A stretch of DNA of 50,816 bases from Halothiobacillaceae bacterium (GTDB lineage Bacteria > Pseudomonadota > Gammaproteobacteria > Halothiobacillales > Halothiobacillaceae). The stretch covers positions 1 through 50,816 of the forward strand of contig JAFGUH010000265.1 of NCBI GenBank assembly GCA_016938615.1. The letters run 5' to 3'. The translations under genes were made by a program, and so were the position numbers. The notes under the pieces are model-generated. The model saw nothing but the letters and a program-made list of their open reading frames with translations. It searched no databases and had not been told where the DNA came from. This document shows, in pieces, positions 24,859-34,421 of the stretch (its first letter is position 1; the number at the start of each line of letters is the position of its first letter).

Positions 24859-24876
24859 GGCCGAGTTTCCCCGGCC
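24849..24876. repeat. 14-bp perfect tandem duplication
   Basis: GAGTTTCCCCGGCC occurs twice in direct succession (24849-24862 and 24863-24876). The first copy is the outer edge of element B. The array ends 16 bp from the ftsK stop codon. Confidence 0.9.
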
Positions 24877-24892
24877 GATGACTTGTCGGCAA

Positions 24893-27253
24893 TCACCGGG
24901 GAGGCGGCGGCGCGAGCACCTCGCGGCTGCCGTTGGCGCCCAGTTCGCCAACGATGCCATCGGCCTCCATCTGTTCCACCAGACGCGCCGAGCGGTTATA
25001 ACCGATCTTGAGACGGCGTTGGACGTAGGAAATGGAGGCCTTGCGTGACTCGGTCACGATCGCCACGGCCTGATCGTACAATTCGTCGATTGCCTCGCCG
25101 TCGGCGCCTACCGGCTTCTCCCCCGGCAAGGTAACGTTCGCGGCAGTCGACTCGGCCAGCACCTCCTCGACATAATCCGGCGCGCCAAGCGTCTTGAGTG
25201 CCTCGACCACGCGGTGGACCTCCTCGTCGTCCACGAACGCCCCATGCACCCGCATTGGCATGCCGCTGCCCGGCGGCAGGTAGAGCATGTCGCCGTGGCC
25301 TAGCAGATGCTCGGCGCCCATCTGATCGAGGATGGTGCGAGAATCCACTTTTGATGAGACCTGGAAGGCAATCCGCGTCGGGATGTTGGCCTTGATCAGG
25401 CCCGTGATCACGTCCACCGAGGGCCGTTGCGTGGCCAGGATCAGGTGGATGCCCGCAGCCCGCGCTTTTTGAGCGAGGCGAGCGATCAGCTCCTCGACCT
25501 TCTTTCCCACGACCATCATCATGTCGGCGAACTCGTCGACGACGATCACGAGATATGGCATCGGTTCAAGCGTCGGCGGGGGCTGATCAGGGTCGAAGGC
25601 CTGGGCATGATCGTAGAACGGGTCCTTGATCGGCTGGCCACGGGAAGCGGCTTCGCGGATCTTCTCATTTGCCCCGCCGATATTGCGCACGCCGAGTTTG
25701 GCCATCAACCGGTAACGACGTTCCATCTCGCCCACGGCCCAACGCAGTGCATTGGACGCCTCTTTCATGTCGGTGACTACGGGCGCCAGCAGATGACCGA
25801 TTCCCTCGTAGACCGAGAGTTCCAGCATTTTGGGATCGATCAGGATCAGCCGCACGTCGTCGGCCGTAGCCTTGTAAAGCAGGCTCAAGATCATCGCGTT
25901 GACGCCCACCGACTTGCCCGAACCGGTGGTACCGGCGACCAGCAGGTGCGGCATGCGAGAGAGATCGGCCATGATCGGTTCGCCGCCGATGTCCTTGCCC
26001 AACGCCACGGTCAGCGGCGACCGGGCCTCGCGATAGCGTCGCGATTCGAGCAGCTCCCGCAGGGCGATGATCTCGCGCGTGGTGTTGGGAATCTCGAGGC
26101 CCACGGTCGACTTGCCCGGAATCACCTCGACGACGCGCACCGAGACGATCGAGAGCGCCCGGGCCAGGTCCTTGGCCAAGTTGGATATCTGGCTGACTTT
26201 CACGCCGGGAGCCGGCTGCAACTCGAAGCGTGTGATCACCGGCCCGGGGTGGGCAGCGACGACCTCGACGGCAACGCCGAATTCCGACAAGCGCGCCTCG
26301 ATGACCTCGGACATGTGCTGAAGGTCAGACTGGTCGAAGCCACTGCTCTGCTTGACCGGGCGGTCGAGCAACTCGAGTATCGGCTTACCATCCGCCGTGC
26401 CGAGTTCCGGCTGCGGCGCCTTGGTGGCCACCGCGGATTTCTGCGTCCGCGTCGTGGCCTCTTTCCCAGGGCGATTGACCGGCGAAGCTGCATCTTCGGT
26501 CCTGGCTGAAGTCTTCGTCGAGGTCTTTGATGGTGAGGCCCCGGGTTTTTGGTTTCGACGACGCTGCTCGACCTCGGCGTAGCTCGCCCCCACCTCGGGG
26601 ATGGCGCGTGGCCTGGCCTGGCGAGCCCAGGGCAGCCGACGAGCAAGCCACGCCGTACCGGCCGTGAAGCGCTCCCAGCTCTTGATCAGCAGCGCGCCAA
26701 TCAGGTCGAAGAGCGCAAACCAGGAAAGCCCCGTGGTTGCCGAAACGCCCAGCATTCCCAGCCCGAGCAGGACCAGGGTGCTACCGAGCGCGCCGAGCAG
26801 TCGTACCAGTCCCTCGGCCAGCGTCAGGCCCAGAACGCCACCGGCAGACAACCCTTCGGGAACCGCGAGTGGGGGGTGGTTGATCGCCGCCAGTACACTC
26901 ACGCACAGGATCAGCAGCAACGCCCCCAGCCATTGGACCGCGAACGGCAGGTCGGCCCAGGACTGGCCATGACGAGCGCGACGAAAGGTCCGCCACAACA
27001 ACGGCAGCAGGGCCGGCACGACCATGTAGGCGCCGAACCCGATCAGGTAACGTGACGCATCCGCCGTCCACGCCCCGACAAGTCCGGCCGCGTTCTGCAC
27101 CTGCCCACCGGTCACGCTGAATCCGGGGTCCGAGGGAGAATAGGTAAGCAGCGCCAGTAGATAGACGCCCAGCAACAGCGAGACGACCAACAACGCGAGC
27201 TCCAACAGCGCGAGCTGGGGGCGGAAGATGGCAGGCTTGGTCATTCCGGGCAT
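24893..27253 (-). CDS. ftsK: DNA translocase FtsK
   Basis: Septum-anchored motor that segregates chromosome termini and activates XerCD at dif. At 786 residues it is the compact form without the long E. coli linker. About four to five transmembrane segments (about 15-185) are followed by a short Ala/Thr/Lys linker (about 230-290). The motor domain has [17 protein letters not shown] (Walker A, near 440) and [12 protein letters not shown] (Walker B). The C-terminal gamma winged helix ([22 protein letters not shown]) reads KOPS. ATG 27253 has AGGCGG six bases upstream. First gene of the ftsK-lolA-rarA run. Confidence 0.96.
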   Translation of the reverse strand: MPGMTKPAIFRPQLALLELALLVVSLLLGVYLLALLTYSPSDPGFSVTGGQVQNAAGLVGAWTADASRYLIGFGAYMVVPALLPLLWRTFRRARHGQSWADLPFAVQWLGALLLILCVSVLAAINHPPLAVPEGLSAGGVLGLTLAEGLVRLLGALGSTLVLLGLGMLGVSATTGLSWFALFDLIGALLIKSWERFTAGTAWLARRLPWARQARPRAIPEVGASYAEVEQRRRNQKPGASPSKTSTKTSARTEDAASPVNRPGKEATTRTQKSAVATKAPQPELGTADGKPILELLDRPVKQSSGFDQSDLQHMSEVIEARLSEFGVAVEVVAAHPGPVITRFELQPAPGVKVSQISNLAKDLARALSIVSVRVVEVIPGKSTVGLEIPNTTREIIALRELLESRRYREARSPLTVALGKDIGGEPIMADLSRMPHLLVAGTTGSGKSVGVNAMILSLLYKATADDVRLILIDPKMLELSVYEGIGHLLAPVVTDMKEASNALRWAVGEMERRYRLMAKLGVRNIGGANEKIREAASRGQPIKDPFYDHAQAFDPDQPPPTLEPMPYLVIVVDEFADMMMVVGKKVEELIARLAQKARAAGIHLILATQRPSVDVITGLIKANIPTRIAFQVSSKVDSRTILDQMGAEHLLGHGDMLYLPPGSGMPMRVHGAFVDDEEVHRVVEALKTLGAPDYVEEVLAESTAANVTLPGEKPVGADGEAIDELYDQAVAIVTESRKASISYVQRRLKIGYNRSARLVEQMEADGIVGELGANGSREVLAPPPPR

Positions 27254-27466
27254 TACTGTCCGCCTATCTATCGTCTAGTCAATGAGTTAACCCGCATACT
27301 TGCAGTGATGCGTCGGGATCGAATGATACCCGAATCCGCCAATGGCCACCAAAGGAACCTGGGCAAGTGACGAATCGGGCCGCGTCGCTTGACCGCGCCC
27401 GGCACAGGGACCATTGTCGTGACACGACCTCATCCTGCATCCGGCCCTTCATTCACGAGATCATCC

Positions 27467-27871
27467 ATGAGTAACGAACCCGATTTCTGGCGAGAGAACC
27501 TGAGCGAAGAACAATACCGCGTGTGTCGGCTGGGTGGCACGGAACCGCCCTGGTCCGGGGCCCTGAACGACGAAAAGCGCCCGGGGCGCTTCGATTGCGT
27601 GTGTTGCGGCCAGCCCCTGTTTTTGAGCGATGCCAAGTTCGATTCCGGATCCGGCTGGCCCAGCTATTTCCAGCCGGCACACGAGGATGCCCTGATCGAG
27701 CGGCGCGATACCACTCTGGGCATGGTCCGCACCGAAGTCCTTTGCTCGGGATGCCAGGCGCACCTCGGTCACGTCTTCCCGGACGGCCCCCCGCCCACGG
27801 GGTTGCGCTATTGCATCAACAGCGTCTGCCTGGCTTTCCATCCCGCCAAAGACGCACCACAGGCTACTTGA
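27467..27871 (+). CDS. msrB: Peptide-methionine (R)-S-oxide reductase
   Basis: Repairs methionine-R-sulfoxide in oxidised proteins. The 134 residues start [19 protein letters not shown]. Two zinc CxxC pairs are visible (CVCCG, CSGCQ), as are the substrate-site GSGWPSYF and the catalytic cysteine in [12 protein letters not shown] 27467 fits the family's usual N-terminus; an upstream in-frame TTG at 27389 would add 26 residues with no similarity. Its last 8 bp overlap the convergent sspB stop. Confidence 0.94.
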   Translation: MSNEPDFWRENLSEEQYRVCRLGGTEPPWSGALNDEKRPGRFDCVCCGQPLFLSDAKFDSGSGWPSYFQPAHEDALIERRDTTLGMVRTEVLCSGCQAHLGHVFPDGPPPTGLRYCINSVCLAFHPAKDAPQAT

Positions 27872-28409
27872 CGACCCGCAGGCTTGGACCACCCTTGCCG
27901 CCGCCCCCGCCGGACGGCGGGGGATCGTCGTCCGGTCCATCACCGTCTTCCCGGTCCTCTTTCCGCGAACGATTCACGTCAGCGGCGTCGCGGTCTTCAC
28001 CTCCGCGAACCGCACGCAATCGCGGGCGTCCCTTGCGATCCTCGCCGGTTTCGGAGCTTGACGAATGCCCCACTTCGCTGCCGTCGGGGAAGGTCTCATC
28101 CGTCTCGTCGGCAAAGGTCGCACCCTGCCCCGAATCACGGTCCACGATCGCGCGGATGGCATGCATCGGCACGAAGATCTGCTCGGGATGGCCACCAAAG
28201 CGAGCCTCGAACGAGACGCCCACACGGTCCATGTGAAAGTTCCGAACCGCGTTCGGGCCGACGTTCAGCTGGATATGGCCCTCCTCCACGAAGGCCGCCG
28301 GCACAACGACCCCCTCGGCATCGGCATTCACGACCAGGTGCGGCACGTGCCCTTGGTCGACGATCCAGTCGTAAAAGGCGGGAACCAGGTACGGACGCTT
28401 GGACAGCAT
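27864..28409 (-). CDS. sspB: ClpXP protease specificity-enhancing factor SspB
   Basis: Adaptor that delivers ssrA-tagged proteins to ClpXP. The 181 residues consist of the substrate-binding domain (about 1-105; [17 protein letters not shown], then [10 protein letters not shown] and the [18 protein letters not shown] region). A long acidic, disordered tail follows (about 110-170). It ends in GGPSLRVVK, the ClpX-docking peptide known from SspB. A glycine-rich stretch just before the tail end creates a GC hairpin in the DNA. The start follows the sspA stop by two bases; the pair is an operon. Confidence 0.93.
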   Translation of the reverse strand: MLSKRPYLVPAFYDWIVDQGHVPHLVVNADAEGVVVPAAFVEEGHIQLNVGPNAVRNFHMDRVGVSFEARFGGHPEQIFVPMHAIRAIVDRDSGQGATFADETDETFPDGSEVGHSSSSETGEDRKGRPRLRAVRGGEDRDAADVNRSRKEDREDGDGPDDDPPPSGGGGGKGGPSLRVVK

Positions 28410-28411
28410 GA

Positions 28412-29038
28412 TCAGGCTTCGCGCATCTCGCGCTCGACTTCGGTGAGACTCGCCTGGAACGTGGGCCGGTTGAAGACGCGGTCCATGTAATCCAGGATCG
28501 GCTTGGCATTCGGGCCACTGAGTTCGATACCGTATTTCGGCAGGTACCACAGCAAGGCGGCAAGCGTGACGTCGGCGAGGGAAAATTCCTCGGACATGAA
28601 AAAAGGCATGGCCGAGAAGATGGGCGCCGCCGACAGCAGGCTTTCCTTGAGCTGCTTGCGGGCACGAGCCACGGTTTTCTCGCCTCGTTCGAATTCCGGC
28701 AGCAGACCGTACCAGTCGCTTTCGATTCGGTATAGCGCGGTCCTCACCTTGGCCCGACTGACCGGATCGACCGGCATCAGCGGCGGATGCGGGAAGCGCT
28801 CGTCGAGGTATTCCATGATCACGCGGGCGTTGGTGAGTACCAGGTCGCGATCGGCCAGCACCGGTACGGTTCCCTCGGGCGAGAGATCGTAGAAGTCTTC
28901 CGGCGCTTCCTGCTCGGAGAGATCGATGATCTCGGCAGTCAATTCCTTTTCCGCGAGGACAATCCGGGTGCGGTGACAGTCCGGTGAATCCGGACTCGTG
29001 AACAAGGTCATGACCGAACGACGATTGACGGTCGCCAT
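28412..29038 (-). CDS. sspA: Stringent starvation protein A
   Basis: GST-fold RNA-polymerase-associated protein involved in stress and stationary-phase transcription. The 208 residues contain the thioredoxin-like domain (MTLFTSPDSPDCHRTRIVLAE, then PEGTVPVLADRDLVLTNARVI) and the all-helical GST C-domain (LADVTLAALLWYLPKYGI). The surface-exposed PHPP pocket of SspA is present (ERFPHPPLMP). GGGAGG precedes the ATG. Cotranscribed with sspB and located behind petABC, a standard beta/gammaproteobacterial order, but here separated from petC by a terminator and element E. Confidence 0.94.
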   Translation of the reverse strand: MATVNRRSVMTLFTSPDSPDCHRTRIVLAEKELTAEIIDLSEQEAPEDFYDLSPEGTVPVLADRDLVLTNARVIMEYLDERFPHPPLMPVDPVSRAKVRTALYRIESDWYGLLPEFERGEKTVARARKQLKESLLSAAPIFSAMPFFMSEEFSLADVTLAALLWYLPKYGIELSGPNAKPILDYMDRVFNRPTFQASLTEVEREMREA

Positions 29039-29082
29039 TGGCGCCTCCCGTGATGCAGTGTCTTAAAGAGTCATCATAACAA

Positions 29083-29106
29083 AAACCCGGCCTCGGGGCC
29101 GGGTTT
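29083..29106 (-). terminator. Intrinsic terminator after petABC
   Basis: A perfect 10-bp stem (29083-29092 with 29097-29106, core CCCGGCC) with a four-base loop. On the minus strand it is followed by TTTTTGTT. It lies about 220 bp downstream of the petC stop, with element E in between, and just ahead of the sspA leader. Confidence 0.85.
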
Positions 29107-29130
29107 ACGGGGAACGAAATCGCATTCATT

Positions 29131-29307
29131 AGGGACGCTCTGGACGAACGCCACATCGCCCTGCTCAATCCGCCAGGCCACTGCGTGTTCGGCGTTGCGT
29201 TGCCTTGAGGTGGCTACACCGACGACACGGCCACAAGCTCGTCGTGCATCCATCCGAGCCCCTGGCAATCCACACCTTGACACTAACCGTTCGTGCAGGG
29301 CTTACCT
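29131..29307. repeat. Inverted-repeat element E (177 bp)
   Basis: Sits in the petC-sspA gap (287 bp), between the petC stop and the terminator. Ends: 29131-29152 and 29286-29307 are inverted repeats at about 16 of 22 positions, with the outward core GTTCGTGCAGGGCTTACCT. The interior block GCGTTGCCTTGAGGTGGCTA resembles ACGCTGTCTTGACGTGGCCA in element D. No open frame looks coding. Confidence 0.65.
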
Positions 29308-29325
29308 GCACCATGATGTGGTCTG

Positions 29326-30075
29326 TCAGTGCTTGATGTCGCGCCAGTATTCTTTCTTCACCAGATACATCAGCACACTGAAAATGAACAGGAAAACGAG
29401 CACGTACGGACCGTAATGCATTCGAAGCAGCGCCGCCGGTTCGGCCATGTAGACCATGAACGCGGTCAGATCGTGCATCTTCCGTTCGAACGCCTCCTGA
29501 CTCATGGTGCCCGGCCGCTCCGGCGCCTTGAGATCGACCAGTTCCTGCCTCGTGTTCTCGCCCTCGCCGTGAGTCTCGTAGACCGGCTGAAGCAAGCCCT
29601 GTTCGGCGGCAAGCACGTGCGGCATGCCTACGCCGGGAAACGCCGCGTTGTTGACCCCCCAGGGGGCATCGGGATCCGCGTAGAAGGTCGTCAGGTAGGT
29701 ATACAGCCAATCAGCACCCTGGACGCGTGCCACGAGGGTGAGATCCGGCGGAACGATCCCGAAGGTGTTCTTCGCGTAGCCAGCCGGCATGTGGCTCTCG
29801 ATGGTGTCCCCAGGCTTGGTGGTTTCCGTGGGCATCAGCTCGGCGAGCTGCTCGTCGGAGAGGCCAAGATCCTTGCCGATGCGTCCAAAGCGCATCATCG
29901 ACGCGCTGTGGCATGTCGAACAACTATCCATGAACGTCTGTGCACCGCGGTAGAGTGAGGCCTCGTCGCCCAGGTCGACGTTAGCCTCTTTCAACGGGTA
30001 GCTGCCGCTAGCGGCCTTGGCACCGGATGCGACCAACATGCCGAGAACAACGATGAGAAAGGTGAGTCGAGTCAT
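29326..30075 (-). CDS. petC: Cytochrome c1 (ubiquinol-cytochrome c reductase)
   Basis: Membrane-anchored c-type cytochrome that takes electrons from the Rieske protein. The 249 residues start with a signal peptide (LTFLIVVLGMLVASGAKA). The haem motif is CSTCH near residue 52, and the sixth ligand is probably the Met in the HMPAGYAKN or neighbouring region. A C-terminal anchor follows (YGPYVLVFLFIFSVLMYLV, with the basic end KKEYWRDIKH). The ATG overlaps the petB stop as ATGA. Last gene of petABC. Confidence 0.95.
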   Translation of the reverse strand: MTRLTFLIVVLGMLVASGAKAASGSYPLKEANVDLGDEASLYRGAQTFMDSCSTCHSASMMRFGRIGKDLGLSDEQLAELMPTETTKPGDTIESHMPAGYAKNTFGIVPPDLTLVARVQGADWLYTYLTTFYADPDAPWGVNNAAFPGVGMPHVLAAEQGLLQPVYETHGEGENTRQELVDLKAPERPGTMSQEAFERKMHDLTAFMVYMAEPAALLRMHYGPYVLVFLFIFSVLMYLVKKEYWRDIKH

Positions 30076-31283
30076 TGCAGTCGCTCCGGCACGGGCTTGG
30101 TACGTTCAAGGCGGCTGATGACGAACAGCGCGACGAAGAAGCCGAAGTAAACGGTGGACAAGAGTTGCGCGGCGAGCGTGGCGATCGGACCCGGGGGCTG
30201 TGTGCCAAGGTACCCCAGGCCGACGAACGCCGCGACGAAGGCGAACAGGTTCACCTTGAATGCCGTGGAGCGATAACGGATCGAGCGGGTGCGATTACGG
30301 TCGATCCACGGCATCACGAACAAGATCAGGATGGCCGTGACCATCGCCACCACGCCGAAGAACTTGTCGGGGACGGCGCGTAGGATCGCGTAGTGCGGGG
30401 CGAAGTACCACACCGGGGCGATATGTTCGGGCGTCTTGAGCGGGTCGGCCGGGATGAAGTTCGGGTGCTCGAGGAACAGCCCGCCACCGTCTGGCCAGTA
30501 GAACAGTACCGCGGCGAAGATGAACATGAACACGCCCAGGCCGAACAGATCCTTGACGGTGTAGTACGGATGGAACGGGATGCCGTCGACCGGTTTTCCG
30601 GTGGCATCCTTGTTTTCCTTGATGTCGACGCCGTCTGGGTTGTTCGAACCCACCTCGTGCAAGGCCATGATGTGGCCGCCGATCAGGAACAGCAGCACCA
30701 GCGGGAGCGCGATCACGTGCAGGGCGAAAAAGCGGTTGAGGGTCGCGTCGGAGACGACGAAGTCACCCCGAATCCACTGAGCCAGGTCGGGGCCGATCAC
30801 GGGGACCGAACTGAACAGCGAGATGATCACCTGCGCACCCCAGAAGGACATCTGTCCCCAGGGCAGCAAGTAGCCCATGAAGGCCTCGGCCATCAGGACC
30901 AGCAGGATGAGGACGCCGAAGATCCAGATCAGTTCGCGCGGCTTCTTGTAACTGCCGTACATCATGCCGCGGAAGATGTGCAGATATACCGCAATGAAGA
31001 AGAATGACGCACCAGTCGAATGCATGTAGCGCAGCAACCAGCCCCACTCCACGTCACGCATGATGTATTCGACCGAGGCGAACGCGTCCTCGGCCGACGG
31101 CTTGTAGCTCATCGTCAGCCAGATACCCGTGACGATCTGCAGCACGAACACCACCAGCAGCAAGGAGCCGAAGTAGTACCAGAAGTTGAAGTTTTGCGGG
31201 ACGTAGTACTTTGCCAGGTGCGCATTCCAGAAACGCGACACCGGCAGACGATCGTCGACCCACTTACCCAGGTTGTTCATCAT
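30072..31283 (-). CDS. petB: Cytochrome b subunit of the bc1 complex
   Basis: Central quinol-oxidising membrane subunit, 403 residues and about eight transmembrane helices. Haem-ligand histidines appear in YMHSTGASFFFIAVYLHIF and FALHVIALPLVLLFLIGGH. The Qo-site loop reads PVWY (HIAPVWYFAPHYAILRA) rather than the mitochondrial PEWY. Start 31283 is chosen because its ATG overlaps the petA stop (ATGA); a second in-frame ATG follows immediately. Longer upstream readings run into petA. Confidence 0.96.
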   Translation of the reverse strand: MMNNLGKWVDDRLPVSRFWNAHLAKYYVPQNFNFWYYFGSLLLVVFVLQIVTGIWLTMSYKPSAEDAFASVEYIMRDVEWGWLLRYMHSTGASFFFIAVYLHIFRGMMYGSYKKPRELIWIFGVLILLVLMAEAFMGYLLPWGQMSFWGAQVIISLFSSVPVIGPDLAQWIRGDFVVSDATLNRFFALHVIALPLVLLFLIGGHIMALHEVGSNNPDGVDIKENKDATGKPVDGIPFHPYYTVKDLFGLGVFMFIFAAVLFYWPDGGGLFLEHPNFIPADPLKTPEHIAPVWYFAPHYAILRAVPDKFFGVVAMVTAILILFVMPWIDRNRTRSIRYRSTAFKVNLFAFVAAFVGLGYLGTQPPGPIATLAAQLLSTVYFGFFVALFVISRLERTKPVPERLQ

Positions 31284-31891
31284 GCGACATCCTCCTCGGT
31301 ACCGCCCACGCGAAGGATTTGCTCGCTGACGTAGACGTACTGGGGAACCTCCAGGTTGGTGGGTGCCGGAACCCCTTTGTAAACGCGACCCGACAAGTCG
31401 AACTTCGAGCCATGGCAGGGGCAGAAGAAGCCGCCTTTCCACTCGTCTCCCAGATCGTCCGGCGCGACCTCGGGGCGGTAGGTCGGCGCGCAGCCCAGGT
31501 GCGTGCACAGGCCGACGATCACGAGAAAACGCTCGTGGCTCGGGCGCGCACGATAGAGGTTGGTCGCAAAGGCCGGTTGCTGGCTCGAGACGCTAGAGTC
31601 CGGGTCGCGCAGCTTGTCGGTCACCTCGGTCAGGGTCTCGAGCATGCGCTCGGTGCGATGCACCAAATAGACGGGCTTGCCACGCCAGGCGACGGTCGTC
31701 ATCTGACCCGGGGCAAGCTTGCCGATGTTCACGTCGACCGGCGCACCGGCCGCCTGGGCCTTGGCACTGGGCTGGAACGAGCTCAGAAACGGCACGGCGG
31801 CAAAGCCGACGCCCACCGCGCCCACCGCCGTCGCGGCGCCGGTCAGGAACCGGCGCCTTGCCGGGTTGGAGGGAGAATCAGCCATCGTCAC
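31280..31891 (-). CDS. petA: Rieske iron-sulfur subunit of the bc1 complex
   Basis: Carries the [2Fe-2S] cluster that accepts the first electron from quinol. The N-terminus has a Tat-type signal anchor (NPARRRFLTGAATAVGAVGVGFA). The cluster motifs are CTHLGC and CPCHGSKFD. The start was set at a GTG (31891) because AGGAG lies six bases before it; the in-frame ATG at 31885 gives a protein two residues shorter (201 residues) but has twelve bases of spacing. First gene of the petABC operon. Confidence 0.94.
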   Translation of the reverse strand: MTMADSPSNPARRRFLTGAATAVGAVGVGFAAVPFLSSFQPSAKAQAAGAPVDVNIGKLAPGQMTTVAWRGKPVYLVHRTERMLETLTEVTDKLRDPDSSVSSQQPAFATNLYRARPSHERFLVIVGLCTHLGCAPTYRPEVAPDDLGDEWKGGFFCPCHGSKFDLSGRVYKGVPAPTNLEVPQYVYVSEQILRVGGTEEDVA

Positions 31892-32024
31892 GTCGTACTC
31901 CTGGAGGTTGTCCGTCAATCGATCGCAGCGGAAAGACGGTATCCCGGCTGCTCGGTTGGCACGCGCCCGCCGGCGGGGTTCGGGGGCGGCAGCACGCAAC
32001 ACCTGCCATTTTTACGGCCGAGGT

Positions 32025-32052
32025 AGTTTAGACATCTGGCCCGACCGGTCAA
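32025..32052 (-). promoter_or_regulatory. Possible petABC promoter
   Basis: On the minus strand TTGACC (32052-32047) and TAAACT (32030-32025) are separated by 16 bp. This would give a leader of about 125 bases before petA. The boxes are moderate and no regulator site was recognised. The remainder of the 375-bp petA-Nif3 gap upstream is element F. Confidence 0.4.
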
Positions 32053-32092
32053 ACAAGCGGGCTTAATACCCTGGACTCGAGGTTTTATTAGT

Positions 32093-32235
32093 AAACCTCT
32101 GCACGAGTGCCTCACCCCTGGTGCAAGGCGCGGTCTACTGTGAATGGCAGGCGCTCCTTGGCTCAGGTCACAACGACGCAAACGGCCGCTTGGCTGCCCG
32201 GCAGCGACGCGGTCAATTCGCGATAGAGGCTCCCC
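32093..32235. repeat. Inverted-repeat element F (about 143 bp, degenerate)
   Basis: The left end is a clear family terminus (AAACCTCTGCACGAGTGCC, 32093-32111). The right end near 32211-32235 is only partly recognisable (TAGAGGCTCCCC). Read on the minus strand, GACCGCGCCTTGCA is followed by the terminus, matching ACCGCGCCTTGCA near the right end of element A, so F lies in the opposite orientation to A. The element ends about 31 bp from the Nif3-like stop. Right boundary uncertain. Confidence 0.5.
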
Positions 32236-32266
32236 AAACGCGGGCGACAGCTACTGCGAAGACCGT

Positions 32267-33025
32267 TCAGGCCGGATTGTCGATGTCGATGAAGCGGTGT
32301 TCGATCCCGAATTCCTCGGCCAGGCGTTCACCGAGCTGTCGAACCCCGCCGGTCTCGGTGGCATGGTGGCCGGCGGCGAAATACGTGACGCCCGACTCCC
32401 GCGCCATGTGCGTGGTTCGCTCGGAGATCTCGCCGGAGATAAAGGCATCCAGGCCGAGCTCGATCGCCTCGGCGAGCATGTCCTGGGCCCCGCCAGTGCA
32501 CAGGCCGAGTCGCTCGATCGGCCGTTCGACCGGCCCGACCACCAGGGGTGTGCGGCCTAGCTCGGCCTGCAAGCGTGCGGCGAGCTCGCCACCGGTACAT
32601 GGGTCCTCGAGCCGGCCGGCCACGGCGAGTTGCTGGTGCCCAAACCGTTCGGTCACCTGAAGCCCGAGCAAGCCGGCAAGCCACGCGTTGTTGCCAAGCC
32701 CCTCGTGACCGTCGAGCGGCAGATGATACCCGACCAGGTTGATGTCGTGTGCCAGCAAGGTTGCGATCCGCCGGCGCTTCATGCCGGTAATCGTCGATGA
32801 TTCGTTCTTCCAGAAATAGCCGTGATGCACCAGGATCGCGTCTGCCTCTGCCTCGACTGCGGCGTCGAGCAGGGCCTGACACGCGGTCACGCCAGTCACC
32901 AGGCGCCGGACTTCGCGCCGCCCTTCCACCTGAAGACCGTTGGGGGCGTAATCCCGGTAGCGCTCAGGTTCGAGAAGCTGCTCGCAGTATTCGAGTAGCT
33001 CGCGGATATCGACCGTCTCGGGCAT
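32267..33025 (-). CDS. Nif3-like dinuclear metal center hexameric protein (YbgI family)
   Basis: Member of the NIF3/GTP cyclohydrolase 1 type 2-like family, 252 residues. Metal-ligand motifs are visible: LVHHGYFWKNE, GYHLPLDGHEGLGNN and the C-terminal HHATETGG. CTGG(A/G) and FISGEISERTTH are typical of YbgI. ATG 33025 follows AGGAGG; an ATG 36 bases upstream lacks a ribosome-binding site. The biological role of this family is unsettled. It lies upstream of petA on the same strand with a 375-bp gap. Confidence 0.92.
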   Translation of the reverse strand: MPETVDIRELLEYCEQLLEPERYRDYAPNGLQVEGRREVRRLVTGVTACQALLDAAVEAEADAILVHHGYFWKNESSTITGMKRRRIATLLAHDINLVGYHLPLDGHEGLGNNAWLAGLLGLQVTERFGHQQLAVAGRLEDPCTGGELAARLQAELGRTPLVVGPVERPIERLGLCTGGAQDMLAEAIELGLDAFISGEISERTTHMARESGVTYFAAGHHATETGGVRQLGERLAEEFGIEHRFIDIDNPA

Positions 33026-33149
33026 GGGCGCTCCTCCTGTCGTGTCCGGTATGCCGGGCAAACCCTAGCACGTTCTCCGCCCAGTCCGCTTGGCGGGCCT
33101 CACCCGGCATGTTCCAATGCCGACACACACCGGAAGGGTCCCGTCCCAC

Positions 33150-34421
33150 ATGCCCAGCCCTCGTTCGGCCCGCCTGCTGTCGCGCCGCTTCCTGCCTTAT
33201 TTCTTCACCCAGGCGCTGGGGGCGTTCAACGATAACGCCTTCCGGTTTTCGGTGATGTTCCTGATCACCTACCGAATCAGCGAGTCGGGCAGCGGCGAGA
33301 TCGACGTACTGATGAATGTTGCCGCCGGGCTGTTCATCCTGCCGGGACTGATTTTCTCTCCCATGGCCGGGCACTGGACCGATCGGCTCGATCAGGCGCG
33401 CCTGGCTCGGTGGTTAAAATGGACCGAACTCGGACTCATGCTCGTGGCCGCCGTGGCGTTCTGGTGGCAAAGCGTCCCATTGCTGATGTTGTTGGTCTTT
33501 CTGATGGGGACGCAATCGGCCTGGTTCGGTCCCTTGAAGTACGCGATCGTCCCGCGTCACCTGCCTGCCGACATGTTGATGCGCGCCAACGGCTGGGTCA
33601 CTGCGAGCACCTTCGCCGCGATCCTGCTGGGCACGCTGACGGGTGGGCTGCTCGCGGCCACCGGGGAACGCGCCACCCTGATCGCAAGCGCGCTCGTCAT
33701 CGGCGTGGCCGTCGCCGGCGTGGTGGCCTCGCGTCTCATCCCGGCCGCGCCGCCACCGGGGCGCCTGCCGAACCATGTCGGCCCGCTCGAAAGCTGGGCC
33801 GCTACCTGGCGCCTGTTGCTTGCGCAGCCAAGCAGCCTGCGCCAGTCGATGTGGCTGATCAGCTGGTTCTGGTTCGTGGGCGCGGGATATCTCACGCAGT
33901 TTCCCCGCTTTGCCGAGAACGTGCTCGACCTGCCGGCCGACGGGGCCACTGGCCTGCTCGCGTTGTTCGCCCTGAGCATCGGCGCCGGAGGCCTGGCCGT
34001 GGGCTACTTAGGCGGGAGTCGTCCCCCGCGGATACTGGCGCCGTTCATGGCGCTGGGCGTGGCACTGATCGCCATCGACTGGTATCGGGTCGCCTGTGCC
34101 CCGAATCCGGCGCTTTGGCGGATCGGAATCGACGTGGCATTGACCGGTCTTTGCGCCGGTGGCCTGGTCGTGCCGCTCTACAGCCACCTGCAACGCGCCT
34201 CCCGGCCCGCTCAACGAGCCCGGCTGATCGCGGCACTCAACGTGCAGAATGCGCTGGCGATGGTGGTGAGCAGCGGGCTGGGCATCCTGTTGTTTGCCGT
34301 CGTCGCGATCGACCTGCCGACCTTCTTCCTGCTGTTCGGCGGCAGCGGGCTGTTGGTGGCCGCCACCACCTGGTGGCGCTGGGGCGGGATATGGCCGACC
34401 CATCGGACCCAAAGCCGCTAA
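33150..34421 (+). CDS. MFS transporter (LplT-like)
   Basis: Inner-membrane permease of 423 residues with about 10-12 hydrophobic segments. The opening RFLPYFFTQALGAFNDNAFRF and the later MGTQSAWFGPLKYAIVP are typical of the MFS branch that includes the lysophospholipid flippase LplT and the permease halves fused to acyltransferases (Aas-type). No acyltransferase is fused or adjacent here, so the substrate is an inference. ATG 33150 was chosen at the conserved start; GGAAGGG is 12 bases upstream, and alternative ATGs lie at 33117 and 33090. The stop directly abuts element C. Confidence 0.85.
   Translation: MPSPRSARLLSRRFLPYFFTQALGAFNDNAFRFSVMFLITYRISESGSGEIDVLMNVAAGLFILPGLIFSPMAGHWTDRLDQARLARWLKWTELGLMLVAAVAFWWQSVPLLMLLVFLMGTQSAWFGPLKYAIVPRHLPADMLMRANGWVTASTFAAILLGTLTGGLLAATGERATLIASALVIGVAVAGVVASRLIPAAPPPGRLPNHVGPLESWAATWRLLLAQPSSLRQSMWLISWFWFVGAGYLTQFPRFAENVLDLPADGATGLLALFALSIGAGGLAVGYLGGSRPPRILAPFMALGVALIAIDWYRVACAPNPALWRIGIDVALTGLCAGGLVVPLYSHLQRASRPAQRARLIAALNVQNALAMVVSSGLGILLFAVVAIDLPTFFLLFGGSGLLVAATTWWRWGGIWPTHRTQSR

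Noticed and set aside
27904-27923. Perfect 8-bp GC hairpin near the end of sspB
   Set aside because: Explained by Pro and Gly codons of the SspB tail; no T run follows on either strand, so not called a terminator.
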